DNA of 64,000 bases from Algoriphagus sp. (GTDB lineage: Bacteria; Bacteroidota; Bacteroidia; Cytophagales; Cyclobacteriaceae), in contig JAJTDZ010000002.1 of assembly GCA_021298245.1 (NCBI GenBank), positions 1 to 64,000 of the forward strand, in the 5' to 3' direction. The position numbers were made by a program, and so were the translations under genes. This document shows positions 34,948 through 43,950 of the stretch, piece by piece. The notes under the pieces were generated by a model, which had not been told where the DNA came from, searched no databases, and was given only the letters and a program-made list of their open reading frames with translations. Every line of letters begins with the position of its first letter. Within the stretch, counting starts at the first letter, position 1.

Positions 34948-35836
34948 TGGAATTGGCCTTTACCTGTTGGATAAATAGTTGTTCCATACTCGGGACTTGT
35001 TCTTGGAAACTAAGGACTTCCCCAAAGTGCATCAGTTCTGTCAATAGTTGATTAGGGCTTTGACCACCCATAGGGATTGACAAGCGAAGTTGCCCTTGCT
35101 TGGACTCCTCTACAGTCCAGAAAGCAGGCAATTCTTTAGACACCTTATTTAGCACAACTTGGGCACGATCAGATCTGAATTGCGATTTTATCTCGTTGAT
35201 GGTTCCATCTAAAATTTTTTTCGATTTATGGATCATGGCTACCTGATCACAGAGCAGTTCTACGGATTCCATGCGGTGAGTACTCAGGAGGATGGTAGTC
35301 CCCTGCGCTTTCAAATCAAGGATTTCATTTTTCACCAATTCAGCATTCACTGGATCAAATCCTGAAAAGGGTTCATCCAAAATCAATAGGCTTGGGCCAT
35401 GGATTACCGTAGCTATAAATTGAACCTTCTGTGCCATTCCCTTGGAGAGGTCTTCAATTTTTTTTGATTTCCAAGAGGATATATCCATTTTTTCAAGCCA
35501 ATAGGACACTCTTCGTTTGGATTCTTGCGCGTCTAAGCCCTTGATTCGTGAAAAATAAATCAATTGGTCGGCGACACTCATTTTTTTGTACAATCCCCTT
35601 TCCTCTGGTAAATAGCCTATTTTCTGAATCGTCTCAGCAGAAAGAGGCTTGCCCTCCAAAGCTACCGTACCACTATCCTGCTCAATGATTTGATTGATGA
35701 TCCGAATGAGGGTAGTTTTTCCAGCACCGTTGGGGCCCAAAATTCCAAAAATAACTCCCACAGGGACTTCAAGATCTAAGCGATTCAGGGCCACATGGGT
35801 ACCATAGGATTTGGAAAGCTGATTTATTCGGAGCAT
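34940..35836 (-). CDS. ABC transporter ATP-binding protein (NatA-like)
   Basis: A 298-residue ATPase. Walker A is ILGPNGAGKTT (32-42), the signature is DLSKGMAQKVQFIA (about 128-141), Walker B is LLILDEPFSGFDPVN (about 150) and the H-loop is ILLSTHRME. The C-terminal 80 residues form the extra domain usual in ABC-2 ATPases. It sits between a toast-rack-like secreted protein (three bases upstream) and the permease (overlap). Direction is presumably export. Confidence 0.92.
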   Translation of the reverse strand: MLRINQLSKSYGTHVALNRLDLEVPVGVIFGILGPNGAGKTTLIRIINQIIEQDSGTVALEGKPLSAETIQKIGYLPEERGLYKKMSVADQLIYFSRIKGLDAQESKRRVSYWLEKMDISSWKSKKIEDLSKGMAQKVQFIATVIHGPSLLILDEPFSGFDPVNAELVKNEILDLKAQGTTILLSTHRMESVELLCDQVAMIHKSKKILDGTINEIKSQFRSDRAQVVLNKVSKELPAFWTVEESKQGQLRLSIPMGGQSPNQLLTELMHFGEVLSFQEQVPSMEQLFIQQVKANSNE

Positions 35837-35839
35837 AAC

Positions 35840-36724
35840 TTATTCTATGGTTACGGCGCCAACCCCCACATCCAGCACAAAATCCAATAAAGCAGGATGA
35901 TTGGCAACATATCCCTTGGACACAAAGATATCTCCTCCCATTGCCCTAAGGTAGTCAGGAAGGACTGTTCGGCACAAAGGAGTTGTCTTGAGATGGATTC
36001 TCATGGGGGTAGATTCTGGAGGCAATTTTAAGTACAGGCTACCTCCTGCTACGGCAGCAAGAATTTGGGATTTTATTGGAGCTCCCTCACTGAAATTTAA
36101 ACTGATTTCTCCATAATTGACTTCAATAATTACCTTTTTGGATTGCAAATAGTTGGCCTGCCGCAGGTCTACTTTTCCCATATTTAAGGTCACCAAAAGA
36201 GTGTCCATAGGTACCTGATTTGTCCTAGGGGTATCGTAATGGATGGAAATATCAGCACTTGCACTTTTCACCTTCATTTTAGAAATGGAAAGTTGGGAAA
36301 GGTCAAAATCTGCATTCCCCATTCCTAGGTTAAAATCAAGCAAATAGGAATAATCATCTGCCAATTGGATATCCCACGTATGATTTTCTTCGTTTTCAGA
36401 TAAAAAGAGCTTGGAGGTAATAGACCTGCCCAGATTATCGGATTCGATATTTTTATGTACCAGGGTCGCGTCAACTACATCTTTAGCTATACTCGACCTA
36501 AACTCAGGGAGTATTGTGGATTTGAGAAGATGTCCATGGATATAAACGGGTAATGTGGAGGTACTTCCATTAACTTTAGTAAGACTATTGTAGGAAGAAA
36601 AATGCAAGGCAACCCGTTCTAGATCTGGCGATTCATTGATTTTGTATTCTTTGACAAATTGTCCATGGGCTAAGATTCCTGTCCAGCCAGTCAACATCAA
36701 TAAACAGCACAATTTGTGTAACAT
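35840..36724 (-). CDS. Secreted protein, toast-rack-like beta repeat, first gene of ABC operon
   Basis: A 294-residue exported protein with a signal peptide (LCCLLMLTGWTGILAHGQF). The body is built of short repeating strands with small residues and regular spacing (LLDFNLGMGNADFDLSQLSISKMKVKSASADISIHY, VTLNMGKVDLRQ, IIEVNYGEISLNFSEGA, SQILAAVAGGSLYLKLP), reminiscent of DUF4097/toast-rack putative adhesins. I do not have a firm family. It precedes the ABC ATPase by three bases, so it may be an extracytoplasmic partner of that exporter. Confidence 0.65.
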   Translation of the reverse strand: MLHKLCCLLMLTGWTGILAHGQFVKEYKINESPDLERVALHFSSYNSLTKVNGSTSTLPVYIHGHLLKSTILPEFRSSIAKDVVDATLVHKNIESDNLGRSITSKLFLSENEENHTWDIQLADDYSYLLDFNLGMGNADFDLSQLSISKMKVKSASADISIHYDTPRTNQVPMDTLLVTLNMGKVDLRQANYLQSKKVIIEVNYGEISLNFSEGAPIKSQILAAVAGGSLYLKLPPESTPMRIHLKTTPLCRTVLPDYLRAMGGDIFVSKGYVANHPALLDFVLDVGVGAVTIE

Positions 36725-36771
36725 AGAGGATGGTTACGGGGCAAGAAAAAAAAGGTTTCTAAAAATAGAAA

Positions 36772-36797
36772 AAAAGCCAGAATTGATTCTGGCTTTT
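36772..36797 (-). terminator. Terminator of grpE-dnaJ
   Basis: AAAAGCCAGAA (36772-36782) pairs perfectly with TTCTGGCTTTT (36787-36797) around a four-base loop. On the minus strand the stem ends in a U run. It lies just after the dnaJ stop. Confidence 0.88.
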
Positions 36798-36802
36798 CCT
36801 TT

Positions 36803-37906
36803 TTAAAAAAATTCCTTCATCCTGTCGAAAAAGGATTTCTCTTGCTTGCCCGGATCGGGCTTAAAATTCTCCGAGTGCTTCAATCCTTCCAAAATGTTTT
36901 TTTCTTCTTTAGATAAAGTAGTTGGTGTCCATACATTGACCATGATCAATTGATCTCCACGTCCGTAACCGTTGATATCTTTGATGCCCTTGCCCTTGAG
37001 CCGAAGCATTTTTCCACTTTGTGTCCCTGGATCAATTTTTATCTTCACTTTGCCGTCTAGGGTAGGAACTTCCACTGAGTCTCCCAAAGCAGCTTCTATA
37101 AATGAGATGTGTAAATCATAAATTACATTATTGCCTTCTCGCTGGAATACTTCGTCTTCCCCCTCTTCAATCACAATCAACAGATCCCCTGGAATCCCTC
37201 CAGGTATTTCATTTCCTTTTCCAGACATGCTCAATTGCATACCTTCTCCTACGCCTCCTGGGATCGTGATGGAAATTACTTCCTCTTTATTCAATAATCC
37301 CCGTGCATCAGCCTCATCCGGTCTTTTATCTACCAATTGTCCAGAGCCTCCACAGTAATTACAGGTACTTGCCGAAACCATTTGACCCAACATGGTATTC
37401 ACCACCTTTTTTACTTGGCCACTACCTTGGCAGGAGGTACAAGTTTTGAAGGTAACTCCAGGGGCAACTACCTGTCTTTTTACTTTGATTTTCTTTTCCA
37501 CCCCGTTGGCAATCTCACTCAAATTGAGTTTGATCTTCACCCGAAGATTAGTTCCCTTTTTGGTACGCCGACCTCCACCGCCGCCAAAAAATGAGCCAAA
37601 TCCACCTCCTCCAAAAATATCTCCGAATTGGGAAAAAATATCCTCCATGTTCATTCCTCCCCCTCCAAATCCTCCACTGCCTCCTAGGCCTTGGTGACCA
37701 AATTGATCGTAGCGGGATTTTTTATCAGGATTGCTGAGCACCTCGTAGGCCTCTGCTGCTTCCTTAAACTTCTCCTCTGCTTCAGGATTGTTTGGATTTT
37801 TGTCAGGATGATACTGAATCGCCAGTTTGCGATAGGCTTTCTTGATATCCTCAGCGCTAGCCGATTTAGAAACCCCGAGTACCTCGTAATAATCTCTTTT
37901 TGCCAT
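36803..37906 (-). CDS. dnaJ: Chaperone DnaJ with reduced zinc region
   Basis: A 367-residue DnaK co-chaperone. The J-domain spans residues 1-70 with the HPD loop at 33-35, then a Gly/Phe-rich linker (71-115), the substrate-binding region and C-terminal dimer part. Only two CxxCxGxG motifs are present (C156-x2-C159 and C182-x2-C185), while the classical E. coli type has four, binding two zinc ions; here there are cysteines for one. This may be typical of the lineage. It follows grpE with six bases between. Confidence 0.94.
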   Translation of the reverse strand: MAKRDYYEVLGVSKSASAEDIKKAYRKLAIQYHPDKNPNNPEAEEKFKEAAEAYEVLSNPDKKSRYDQFGHQGLGGSGGFGGGGMNMEDIFSQFGDIFGGGGFGSFFGGGGGRRTKKGTNLRVKIKLNLSEIANGVEKKIKVKRQVVAPGVTFKTCTSCQGSGQVKKVVNTMLGQMVSASTCNYCGGSGQLVDKRPDEADARGLLNKEEVISITIPGGVGEGMQLSMSGKGNEIPGGIPGDLLIVIEEGEDEVFQREGNNVIYDLHISFIEAALGDSVEVPTLDGKVKIKIDPGTQSGKMLRLKGKGIKDINGYGRGDQLIMVNVWTPTTLSKEEKNILEGLKHSENFKPDPGKQEKSFFDRMKEFF

Positions 37907-37912
37907 ATCCTA

Positions 37913-38473
37913 TTATGCTCCGGTAACCACCTTGGCGAAACGAACGACTTTATCTCCCAACATATACCCCTTTTCTACCACGTCAATTACCGACCCCTTC
38001 ATTTCCTCTGAAGGTGCTGGAATCTGAGTTATAGCCTCCTGGGTATCTGGGTTAAATGGATTTCCAATCAGATTTTCCATGGATTTGAGTCCTTGGGATT
38101 CAAGAATTTTTACCAACTTATGAAAGATAAGTTGATTTCCTTCTCGAATTTTTTGAGCATCTACTTCTTGTTCCGCTGCTTTAAAAGCCCTTTCAAAATC
38201 ATCCACCACAGGAATAAGCTCTTTCAATACTTCTTCCGAGGCGGTCTTGATTAAATCTATTCGTTCTTTGGCAGTCCTTTTTCTGAAATTTTCAAAATCG
38301 GAATACAGCCTCAGGTATTTTTCTTTCAATTCTGCTACTTCAGCCACCAATTTTTCCTCCTGGGATAAGAGCTCTTCTGGGCTTGATTCCCCTTCTTGAG
38401 AAAGTAGCTCTTCGGATGGGTTCAACTCTTGAGTTGCTTCAGTTTCTTGTTTTTCTTGATGAGAATCTTCCAT
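37913..38473 (-). CDS. grpE: Nucleotide exchange factor GrpE
   Basis: A protein of 186 residues (start at ATG 38473), or 198 if the ATG at 38509 is used; the latter adds a lysine-rich stretch. An acidic, disordered N-terminus (HQEKQETEATQELNPSEE) leads to a long coiled coil (VAEVAELKEKYLRLYSDFENFRKRTAKERIDLI) and the beta domain with NPFNPDTQEAITQIPAPSEEMKGSVIDVVEKGYMLGDKVVRFAKVVTG. It exchanges ADP for ATP on DnaK. It is upstream of dnaJ in one transcript; dnaK is not here. Confidence 0.94.
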   Translation of the reverse strand: MEDSHQEKQETEATQELNPSEELLSQEGESSPEELLSQEEKLVAEVAELKEKYLRLYSDFENFRKRTAKERIDLIKTASEEVLKELIPVVDDFERAFKAAEQEVDAQKIREGNQLIFHKLVKILESQGLKSMENLIGNPFNPDTQEAITQIPAPSEEMKGSVIDVVEKGYMLGDKVVRFAKVVTGA

Positions 38474-38551
38474 GGGTATTTTAATCTTAGTTGGCTTCAA
38501 AGGCTTCATCAAGGAGTCTGCCAGAGAGAAATTGCTGACAAAGTGACACGA

Positions 38552-39544
38552 TTAAGAATGAATTGCCTGCCAGATTAAATCTTTTAGTTGAGTTAAATGA
38601 TATTGACTTCGAGAGGAGATAAATACGTGGGGCAAATCTTTGGGTAGTTCTTTCTCCATTTGTCCCATCAACTCCTCATCTAGCATGTCTGATTTAGAAA
38701 TAGCCAAAAGTCGCTTCTTATCTAATAATTCTGGATTATATTTTTGAAGTTCCCCAAGCAAAATTTGATATTCTTTTTTGATGTCTTTTGCATCGGCAGG
38801 AATTAAAAATAATAAAATGGAATTGCGTTCGATATGTCTTAAAAATCGAATCCCTAGCCCTTTTCCTTCTGCTGCACCTTCTATAATACCTGGAATATCA
38901 GCCATAACAAAGGACCTGTCCTCTCGGTATCCCACCACCCCTAGGTTGGGTACCAAGGTGGTAAAAGGATAATCTCCAATTTCTGGTTTTGCAGCTGAAA
39001 GGGCCGATAGCAAGGTGGATTTACCTGCATTAGGAAATCCTACCAAACCTACATCGGCGAGCAATTTCAATTCGAGTATGATCCATTCTTCTATCCCCTC
39101 TTCCCCAGGCTGAGCAAAATGGGGGGCTTGATTGGTGGCCGTCTTGAAGTGATCATTTCCCAATCCTCCTCTGCCCCCTGAGGTGAGGATTACTTCTTGT
39201 CCATCCTGGGTAATTTCAAATCTCTTTTCTCCAGTCTCAGCATCTTTGGCTACCGTGCCTAGGGGCACCTCCAAGATCACATCTTTTCCATCTGCGCCTT
39301 TTCGTCTTCCACCCTCTCCCCCTTTTCCTGGTTCTGCAATGACGTGTTTCTTGTACTTCAAGTGGAGTAAGGTCCACATCTGAGCGCTTCCTCTGAGAAT
39401 TACGTGTCCTCCACGGCCTCCATCTCCCCCATCAGGACCTCCCTTTGGGACGTGCTTTTCCCTACGAAAATGCACTGAACCCGCTCCCCCAGCACCAGAG
39501 CGCGAACAAAATTTCACGTAATCGATAAAATTGGACTCAGCCAT
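38552..39544 (-). CDS. obgE: GTPase ObgE/CgtA
   Basis: A 330-residue GTPase of large-subunit assembly and growth control. The glycine-rich Obg domain (residues 1-158, e.g. [28 protein letters not shown]) precedes the G domain with [16 protein letters not shown], the G3 [19 protein letters not shown] and a G4 equivalent AISKSDM. It is short, as it lacks the C-terminal domain of longer ObgE proteins. A terminator-like hairpin stands directly upstream, and the grpE gene is 39 bases downstream. Confidence 0.96.
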   Translation of the reverse strand: MAESNFIDYVKFCSRSGAGGAGSVHFRREKHVPKGGPDGGDGGRGGHVILRGSAQMWTLLHLKYKKHVIAEPGKGGEGGRRKGADGKDVILEVPLGTVAKDAETGEKRFEITQDGQEVILTSGGRGGLGNDHFKTATNQAPHFAQPGEEGIEEWIILELKLLADVGLVGFPNAGKSTLLSALSAAKPEIGDYPFTTLVPNLGVVGYREDRSFVMADIPGIIEGAAEGKGLGIRFLRHIERNSILLFLIPADAKDIKKEYQILLGELQKYNPELLDKKRLLAISKSDMLDEELMGQMEKELPKDLPHVFISSRSQYHLTQLKDLIWQAIHS

Positions 39545-39555
39545 GGAAGAGAAAG

Positions 39556-39583
39556 AAAAAAGGCTAAGCCCTAGAGCCTAGCC
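39556..39583 (-). terminator. Terminator between adk and obgE
   Basis: On the minus strand GGCTAGGC and GCTTAGCC (plus 39576-39583 and 39562-39569) form an eight-base stem with one G-U pair and a six-base loop, followed by six U residues. It lies only 12 bases before the obgE ATG. Confidence 0.65.
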
Positions 39584-39619
39584 AAGTCTTGGAAGTGCAA
39601 ATTTAAGAAAAGCTGTGAT

Positions 39620-40192
39620 TTACATGCTATCAATAATGGAGGAGATTTGTGTAAAAATCTCATCTATTTTTCCCACTCCATTGATTTGATGAAGTTTGCC
39701 TTGATTCTTGTAAAAGTTGGCCACAGGCAAAGTTTCGTCTACATACACCTGAATGCGGGTTTTAATTTTTTCCTCATCCTGGTCATCACTTCGGCCTGAA
39801 GTTTTTCCTCTCTCTTTAATTCTTTCTTTGAGAATTTCTTGAGGCACTTCCAAAGCCACCATCCCGGAAATGTGCATGTCGTGCTCTTGAAGCATGGCAT
39901 CCAGAGCTTCTGCTTGCGCAGTGGTTCTTGGAAAACCATCAAAAATAAAGCCTTTGCTATACGTGGTGTTGGAAATTTTATGCTCAACCATTTTGATAAC
40001 TACTTCGTCTGGAACCAAGTGTCCTTGGTCCATATATTTTTTAGCAAGTAGGCCCAGCTCTGTTCCTTCGCCCAAGTGCTTGCGAAATAAATCTCCCGTA
40101 GAAAGGTGGGTCAAGCCATAGGCTGCGATGAGTTTTTCACTTTGAGTACCTTTTCCAGCTCCAGGAGGGCCGAAGAGAACAATATTTAGCAT
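39620..40192 (-). CDS. adk: Adenylate kinase
   Basis: A 190-residue enzyme interconverting ATP, AMP and ADP. The P-loop is GPPGAGKGTQ (8-17), followed by STGDLFRKHL, LVPDEVVIKMVEH and DGFPRTTAQAEAL. It is the short form with a compact lid (ERGKTSGRSDDQDEEKIKTR) without zinc cysteines. It follows hpt by 13 bases and ends at a terminator before obgE. Confidence 0.96.
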   Translation of the reverse strand: MLNIVLFGPPGAGKGTQSEKLIAAYGLTHLSTGDLFRKHLGEGTELGLLAKKYMDQGHLVPDEVVIKMVEHKISNTTYSKGFIFDGFPRTTAQAEALDAMLQEHDMHISGMVALEVPQEILKERIKERGKTSGRSDDQDEEKIKTRIQVYVDETLPVANFYKNQGKLHQINGVGKIDEIFTQISSIIDSM

Positions 40193-40205
40193 GTATACCT
40201 AAATT

Positions 40206-40745
40206 TTAAAGGGTGCTTAGCTGATAAATGTCGGGGAAATTTCTGCCTAAACCGTCGTAGTCCAATCCAAATCCGACGACAAATTTATTCGGAATTTCAA
40301 AACCCACATAATCCAAGGCATAATTATGCAAAAAGGCCTCTTTTTTGAAAAGTAAAGTGGCAATGGCCAAACGCTTGGGCTTTTGCTCTGCAAGGAATTG
40401 AGTCAAAAAAGCCATGCTGGTGCCGGTGTCCACGATATCTTCTACGATTATTACATTTTTCCCTTCAATAGATTGTCCAATCCCAAATACCGTCTCAATC
40501 TTGCCTGTAGATTGAGTGCCTTGATAAGAAGAAATACGCAAAAATTCACAGGTCAGGGGGATATGAATGGCTCTGACTAGATCTGCCATGACCACAAAGG
40601 ATCCATTCAACACCCCAAGCAATACCACTTCTTGTCCAGCAAAATCAGCATCAATTTGAGCGCCTAGAGCTCGAATTCTCGTCTCAATTTGAGAGGAAGT
40701 CAAATAGGTTTCAAATACTTTATCTTTCAATTGTATTTTTTTCAT
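40206..40745 (-). CDS. hpt: Hypoxanthine phosphoribosyltransferase
   Basis: A 179-residue enzyme that joins hypoxanthine (or guanine) with PRPP. The PRPP-binding motif is NVIIVEDIVDTGTSMAFL (about residues 94-111) and LLGVLNGSFVVMADLVRAI marks the N-terminal Rossmann part. The region ending DYVGFEIPNKFVVGFGLDYDGLGRNFPDIY is the usual base-binding part. It uses the hypoxanthine made by adenine deaminase (27787-29409). It lies between the peptidase and adk genes in one transcript. Confidence 0.95.
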   Translation of the reverse strand: MKKIQLKDKVFETYLTSSQIETRIRALGAQIDADFAGQEVVLLGVLNGSFVVMADLVRAIHIPLTCEFLRISSYQGTQSTGKIETVFGIGQSIEGKNVIIVEDIVDTGTSMAFLTQFLAEQKPKRLAIATLLFKKEAFLHNYALDYVGFEIPNKFVVGFGLDYDGLGRNFPDIYQLSTL

Positions 40746-40754
40746 GGTCTAGAC

Positions 40755-41672
40755 TTACAAGTGGTGGAGCAAATAACGGTACATAGCAATCATGGATGCT
40801 ACATCTTGTAAAGAAACTTTTTCATTGGGAGTATGAACATGATCTTCTGCTGCCCCAACAAAACACCAATCCAAGGCATAGGGCGAAAACTGTACTTCCC
40901 TGCCATCGCTACCTCCATACGCTTCCACTTCTACTTGAAAGGGGATACCGCTCTTTTCAGCTAAAAGAAGCAGTTTTTCTAAGAATTTTTTTCGTGGAAT
41001 AAATTTGTCTCGCAAGGAAATTACCACTCCCTGATGGTGCTGAATTCCTTCAGTGATCCAGGTGATGTCTGAAATCAAAGCCTGCTTCACGGGATACGTC
41101 TCTTGGATAAACTTCAGTAAAAAAGGCATACTGCCTCCTCCATGCTCTTCGTAGGTGGAAAATACTACCCATCCATCTTCCAGGGTTTCGCAGAGTTGCA
41201 AAGCAGCATAGATCCCCAAGCGATTGTCTAAGTAGGCAGCTTGTATAAATTCCTTAGTCGTCCTCACGTGTTGAGCAAAGGATAAACGTGTCCCTCGATC
41301 TATTTTTCTAGGAAAATCATGTTCCATGGATTCCTCCTCTCCTTGCAGTTTGCATGAAATCTCCCCCATGGTGTCTTCACCAACCAATTGGGTCCCTGGA
41401 ATAAATTCAGGTCCTCCAATAGGAATTAATTGATTGGCATACCTGACCATGTACCCAACCGTGTCCATGTGCGCGAATACAGCAGTTCTTGGGACACCAA
41501 ATCGAAGCAAAATACAGTCATGAAACGATTCTCCAGAATGAATTTCCGGTTGCACATTCCAGTGGTGGTGATGCTCAGCTATATAGGCCATCAACCATGC
41601 AGAAATCTCTGCTTCGTCTCCAGAAACTGAATTAATGTGTAGAATTTCATCTAGAATATTTCTTTTTGGCAT
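40755..41672 (-). CDS. Zinc peptidase of the M20/M28/M42 (peptidase MH) clan
   Basis: A 305-residue putative aminopeptidase. Motifs are AVFAHMDTVGYM (first metal His-Asp), AYLDNRLGIYAALQLCE (bridging Asp), FSTYEEHGGGSMPFLL (catalytic and metal Glu) and ISDITWITEG (metal Asp), and the late H in DHVHTPNEKVSLQD. It is the shorter variant without a dimerisation insert; the M42 subfamily fits best but is not certain. It is cytoplasmic, with no signal peptide. It is the first gene of the hpt-adk unit (9-base gap). Confidence 0.82.
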   Translation of the reverse strand: MPKRNILDEILHINSVSGDEAEISAWLMAYIAEHHHHWNVQPEIHSGESFHDCILLRFGVPRTAVFAHMDTVGYMVRYANQLIPIGGPEFIPGTQLVGEDTMGEISCKLQGEEESMEHDFPRKIDRGTRLSFAQHVRTTKEFIQAAYLDNRLGIYAALQLCETLEDGWVVFSTYEEHGGGSMPFLLKFIQETYPVKQALISDITWITEGIQHHQGVVISLRDKFIPRKKFLEKLLLLAEKSGIPFQVEVEAYGGSDGREVQFSPYALDWCFVGAAEDHVHTPNEKVSLQDVASMIAMYRYLLHHL

Positions 41673-41728
41673 AAATTATGTAGTGGAGCCATGGGGCTTA
41701 TTTAAAGCTAAACTATTTCAGTAAAATG

Positions 41729-41757
41729 TTGTTAATTAAATAATTCCTGTAGTTTTG
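41729..41757 (+). promoter_or_regulatory. Promoter of the OmpA-like gene
   Basis: TTG (41729-41731), an 18-base spacer, then TAGTTTTG (41750-41757), an exact TAnnTTTG. Transcription is expected near 41763 with a leader of about 70 bases. This is among the best promoters in the window, fitting a highly expressed envelope protein. Confidence 0.65.
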
Positions 41758-41831
41758 CATTAAAATTAAAAGCAATTATCTTTGTAAAATAGATTCAACT
41801 ATCCTAAAATTTGAAACAAAAATTTTTTGTC

Positions 41832-43127
41832 ATGAAAAAACTAATACTTTCATCATTAATGGTTGGCTCATTAGCATTTTTCGCTAATGCCCAAGAGTTC
41901 AACAAATGGTCTATCGAAACCACTGCGGGTTTCAACAAGGCCATGGCACCACTAACTGCCGGTTATTTGTCTCCTACCTTGAATGTCGGCCATGCAGACC
42001 TCGGAATTCGTTACATGTTCAACGAAAAGTTTGGGGCGAAAATTGATTACGGATTTGGATCTTTTAAAGAAGCTCAAGGCAATAGCCCTGAGTTTAATAC
42101 CAAATATTTCCGTCTCAACCTTCAAGGAGTGGCTAACGTGGGAAGAATTATGAATTTTGAGACTTTTTCTAATCGATTAGGCCTGTTGCTTCATTCAGGT
42201 GCAGGTATAGGTGTAGTTAACCCTGAGGTAAATCTATACAATTACTTTAATGACCGAGTTTACACCTTGATTTTTGGTATTACTCCTCAAATCAAATTGT
42301 CTGAAAAAATTGCCCTTGTAGGTGATATTTCTACAATTCTTAATGGTCGTCAAACGATCACCTTCGATGGCGTCAACGCAATTCTACCCGCTACCATGCC
42401 TAATGCTGTAACCAATAATGGGTATTTTGGAGCGAATGGAACTTGGTGGACAGGTACCTTGGGCTTGAATATTTACTTAGGCAAGGAAGCACAGCATGCG
42501 GATTGGTTTATCGCTTCCAACAACTATGTCACCAAAGAAGAATTAGCTACCCAAATCAACGGAATTAAGGATATGTTGAAAGATTCTGATGGAGATGGAG
42601 TTCCTGATTATCTTGACAAAGAACCAAATACTCCTGCAGGAGCACGAGTAAGCCCTTCAGGTGCTACTCTTGATTCAGATGGAGACGGTACTCCAGATCA
42701 CATGGACAAGTGTCCTTTCCAGCCTGGAGCAGCCGCAGCTGGAGGTTGTCCAACTGAAGTTACTAAAGACGAAGTAGATTACTTGAAAAAAGCAATCAAT
42801 GACGGATATGTTAACGTTTATTATGCTTTTGATAGCTCTAAGCCTCTTGCTTACTCCATCAGCGCAGCACAATACATTTCAAACTTCTTGAAGAGAAATC
42901 CTGGAGTGAAGGTAGAGGTTAAAGGATATGCCGATGAGTTGGGTCCTGAAGATTACAACATCAAACTATCTGAAAGCAGAGCTAAAGCGGTGTATGATCT
43001 TATTGTAGCCTCTGGAGTAGATGCTTCTAGAGTTACTTACAAAGGATATGGAGAAGATACCTCTGTAGATAAGGCTTCAGCAGATGCCAGACAAATGGCT
43101 AGAAGAGCAAGCTTTGAAGTAAAATAA
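41832..43127 (+). CDS. OmpA family outer membrane protein with TSP type 3 repeats
   Basis: A 431-residue envelope protein (ATG 41832; a TTG 21 bases before is ignored). Signal peptide LILSSLMVGSLAFFANAQ is followed by an eight-stranded-barrel-like N-terminal half, then two calcium-binding thrombospondin type 3 repeats DSDGDGVPDYLDKEP and DSDGDGTPDHMDKCP, and a C-terminal OmpA domain (VYYAFDSSKPLAYS, GYADELGPEDYNIKLSESRAKAVYDL) that anchors to peptidoglycan. It is a typical major structural outer membrane protein. It ends at a strong terminator. Confidence 0.94.
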   Translation: MKKLILSSLMVGSLAFFANAQEFNKWSIETTAGFNKAMAPLTAGYLSPTLNVGHADLGIRYMFNEKFGAKIDYGFGSFKEAQGNSPEFNTKYFRLNLQGVANVGRIMNFETFSNRLGLLLHSGAGIGVVNPEVNLYNYFNDRVYTLIFGITPQIKLSEKIALVGDISTILNGRQTITFDGVNAILPATMPNAVTNNGYFGANGTWWTGTLGLNIYLGKEAQHADWFIASNNYVTKEELATQINGIKDMLKDSDGDGVPDYLDKEPNTPAGARVSPSGATLDSDGDGTPDHMDKCPFQPGAAAAGGCPTEVTKDEVDYLKKAINDGYVNVYYAFDSSKPLAYSISAAQYISNFLKRNPGVKVEVKGYADELGPEDYNIKLSESRAKAVYDLIVASGVDASRVTYKGYGEDTSVDKASADARQMARRASFEVK

Positions 43128-43146
43128 TTTAAGCACTGAATATTTT

Positions 43147-43177
43147 AAGAGGCTGGTTTTTCCAGCCTCTTTTTTTT
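43147..43177 (+). terminator. Terminator of the OmpA-like gene
   Basis: AAGAGGCTGG (43147-43156) pairs with CCAGCCTCTT (43162-43171) around a T5 loop and runs into eight T residues. Stem is ten perfect base pairs. Confidence 0.92.
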
Positions 43178-43267
43178 ATCCCTATTTCGGTAGAGAAGCT
43201 AGATTTTTTAAACTCCTATTGAAAAGGGTTTTCTTCCCCAATTCATTCATTTTTGTTATTTTCGATT

Positions 43268-43909
43268 ATGTTTATCCTCTCCAAACATCCTTCTATTGCC
43301 AATCAATTTTTGGCAGAATTGCGGAATGTACATACGCAAAAAGATCGCATGCGCTTTCGAAAAAATCTCGAACGACTCGGTGAACTTCTTGCTTATGAAA
43401 TCTCCAAAACTTTGAATTTCGAATCCAAGGAGATAGAAACACCCCTAGAAAAGACAAGCGTGCTTTTACCCAAAGACCAAGTGGTCTTAGTAGCAGTCTT
43501 GAGGGCTGCCCTACCTTTTTTTCAAGGATTTTTACACGTCTTTGATCAGGCAGAAAGTGGCTTTATTGGCGCATTCAGAGAGGAAAAGGGCGACAAACTT
43601 CAGGTACATCTTGGGTACCACGCCAGCCCTGAGTTAACAGGCAAAGTTGTTATTTTGGTAGATCCCATGTTGGCCACTGGACAATCCTGTGTAGCCGCGC
43701 TAAACACCCTACTGCAACATGGAACACCAAAAAGTGTCCATATTGCAGCAGCATTTGCCGCTCCAGAGGGAGTCAGCTATCTATCAAGCTCCCTAGCCTT
43801 TCCCTACAGCTTGTGGTTAGGGGCATTAGACAAGTCCCTTAATGCCAATTCCTATATTGTTCCTGGATTAGGAGACGCGGGAGACTTGGCCTTTGGGGAT
43901 AAATTGTAG
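43268..43909 (+). CDS. upp: Uracil phosphoribosyltransferase
   Basis: A 213-residue enzyme making UMP from uracil and PRPP. The PRPP loop is ILVDPMLATGQSCVAAL (residues 129-145), very close to the usual DPMLATGGS. VAVLRAALPFFQGFL (75-89) and the C-terminal ANSYIVPGLGDAGDLAFGDKL (uracil-binding) confirm the family. Start is ATG 43268 rather than TTG 43253. It stands alone, followed after 41 bases by a membrane protein gene. Confidence 0.94.
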   Translation: MFILSKHPSIANQFLAELRNVHTQKDRMRFRKNLERLGELLAYEISKTLNFESKEIETPLEKTSVLLPKDQVVLVAVLRAALPFFQGFLHVFDQAESGFIGAFREEKGDKLQVHLGYHASPELTGKVVILVDPMLATGQSCVAALNTLLQHGTPKSVHIAAAFAAPEGVSYLSSSLAFPYSLWLGALDKSLNANSYIVPGLGDAGDLAFGDKL

Positions 43910-43950
43910 CCCTTTTTTCCTATTTCACGCTGCTGTTCAAACCTGTTACC

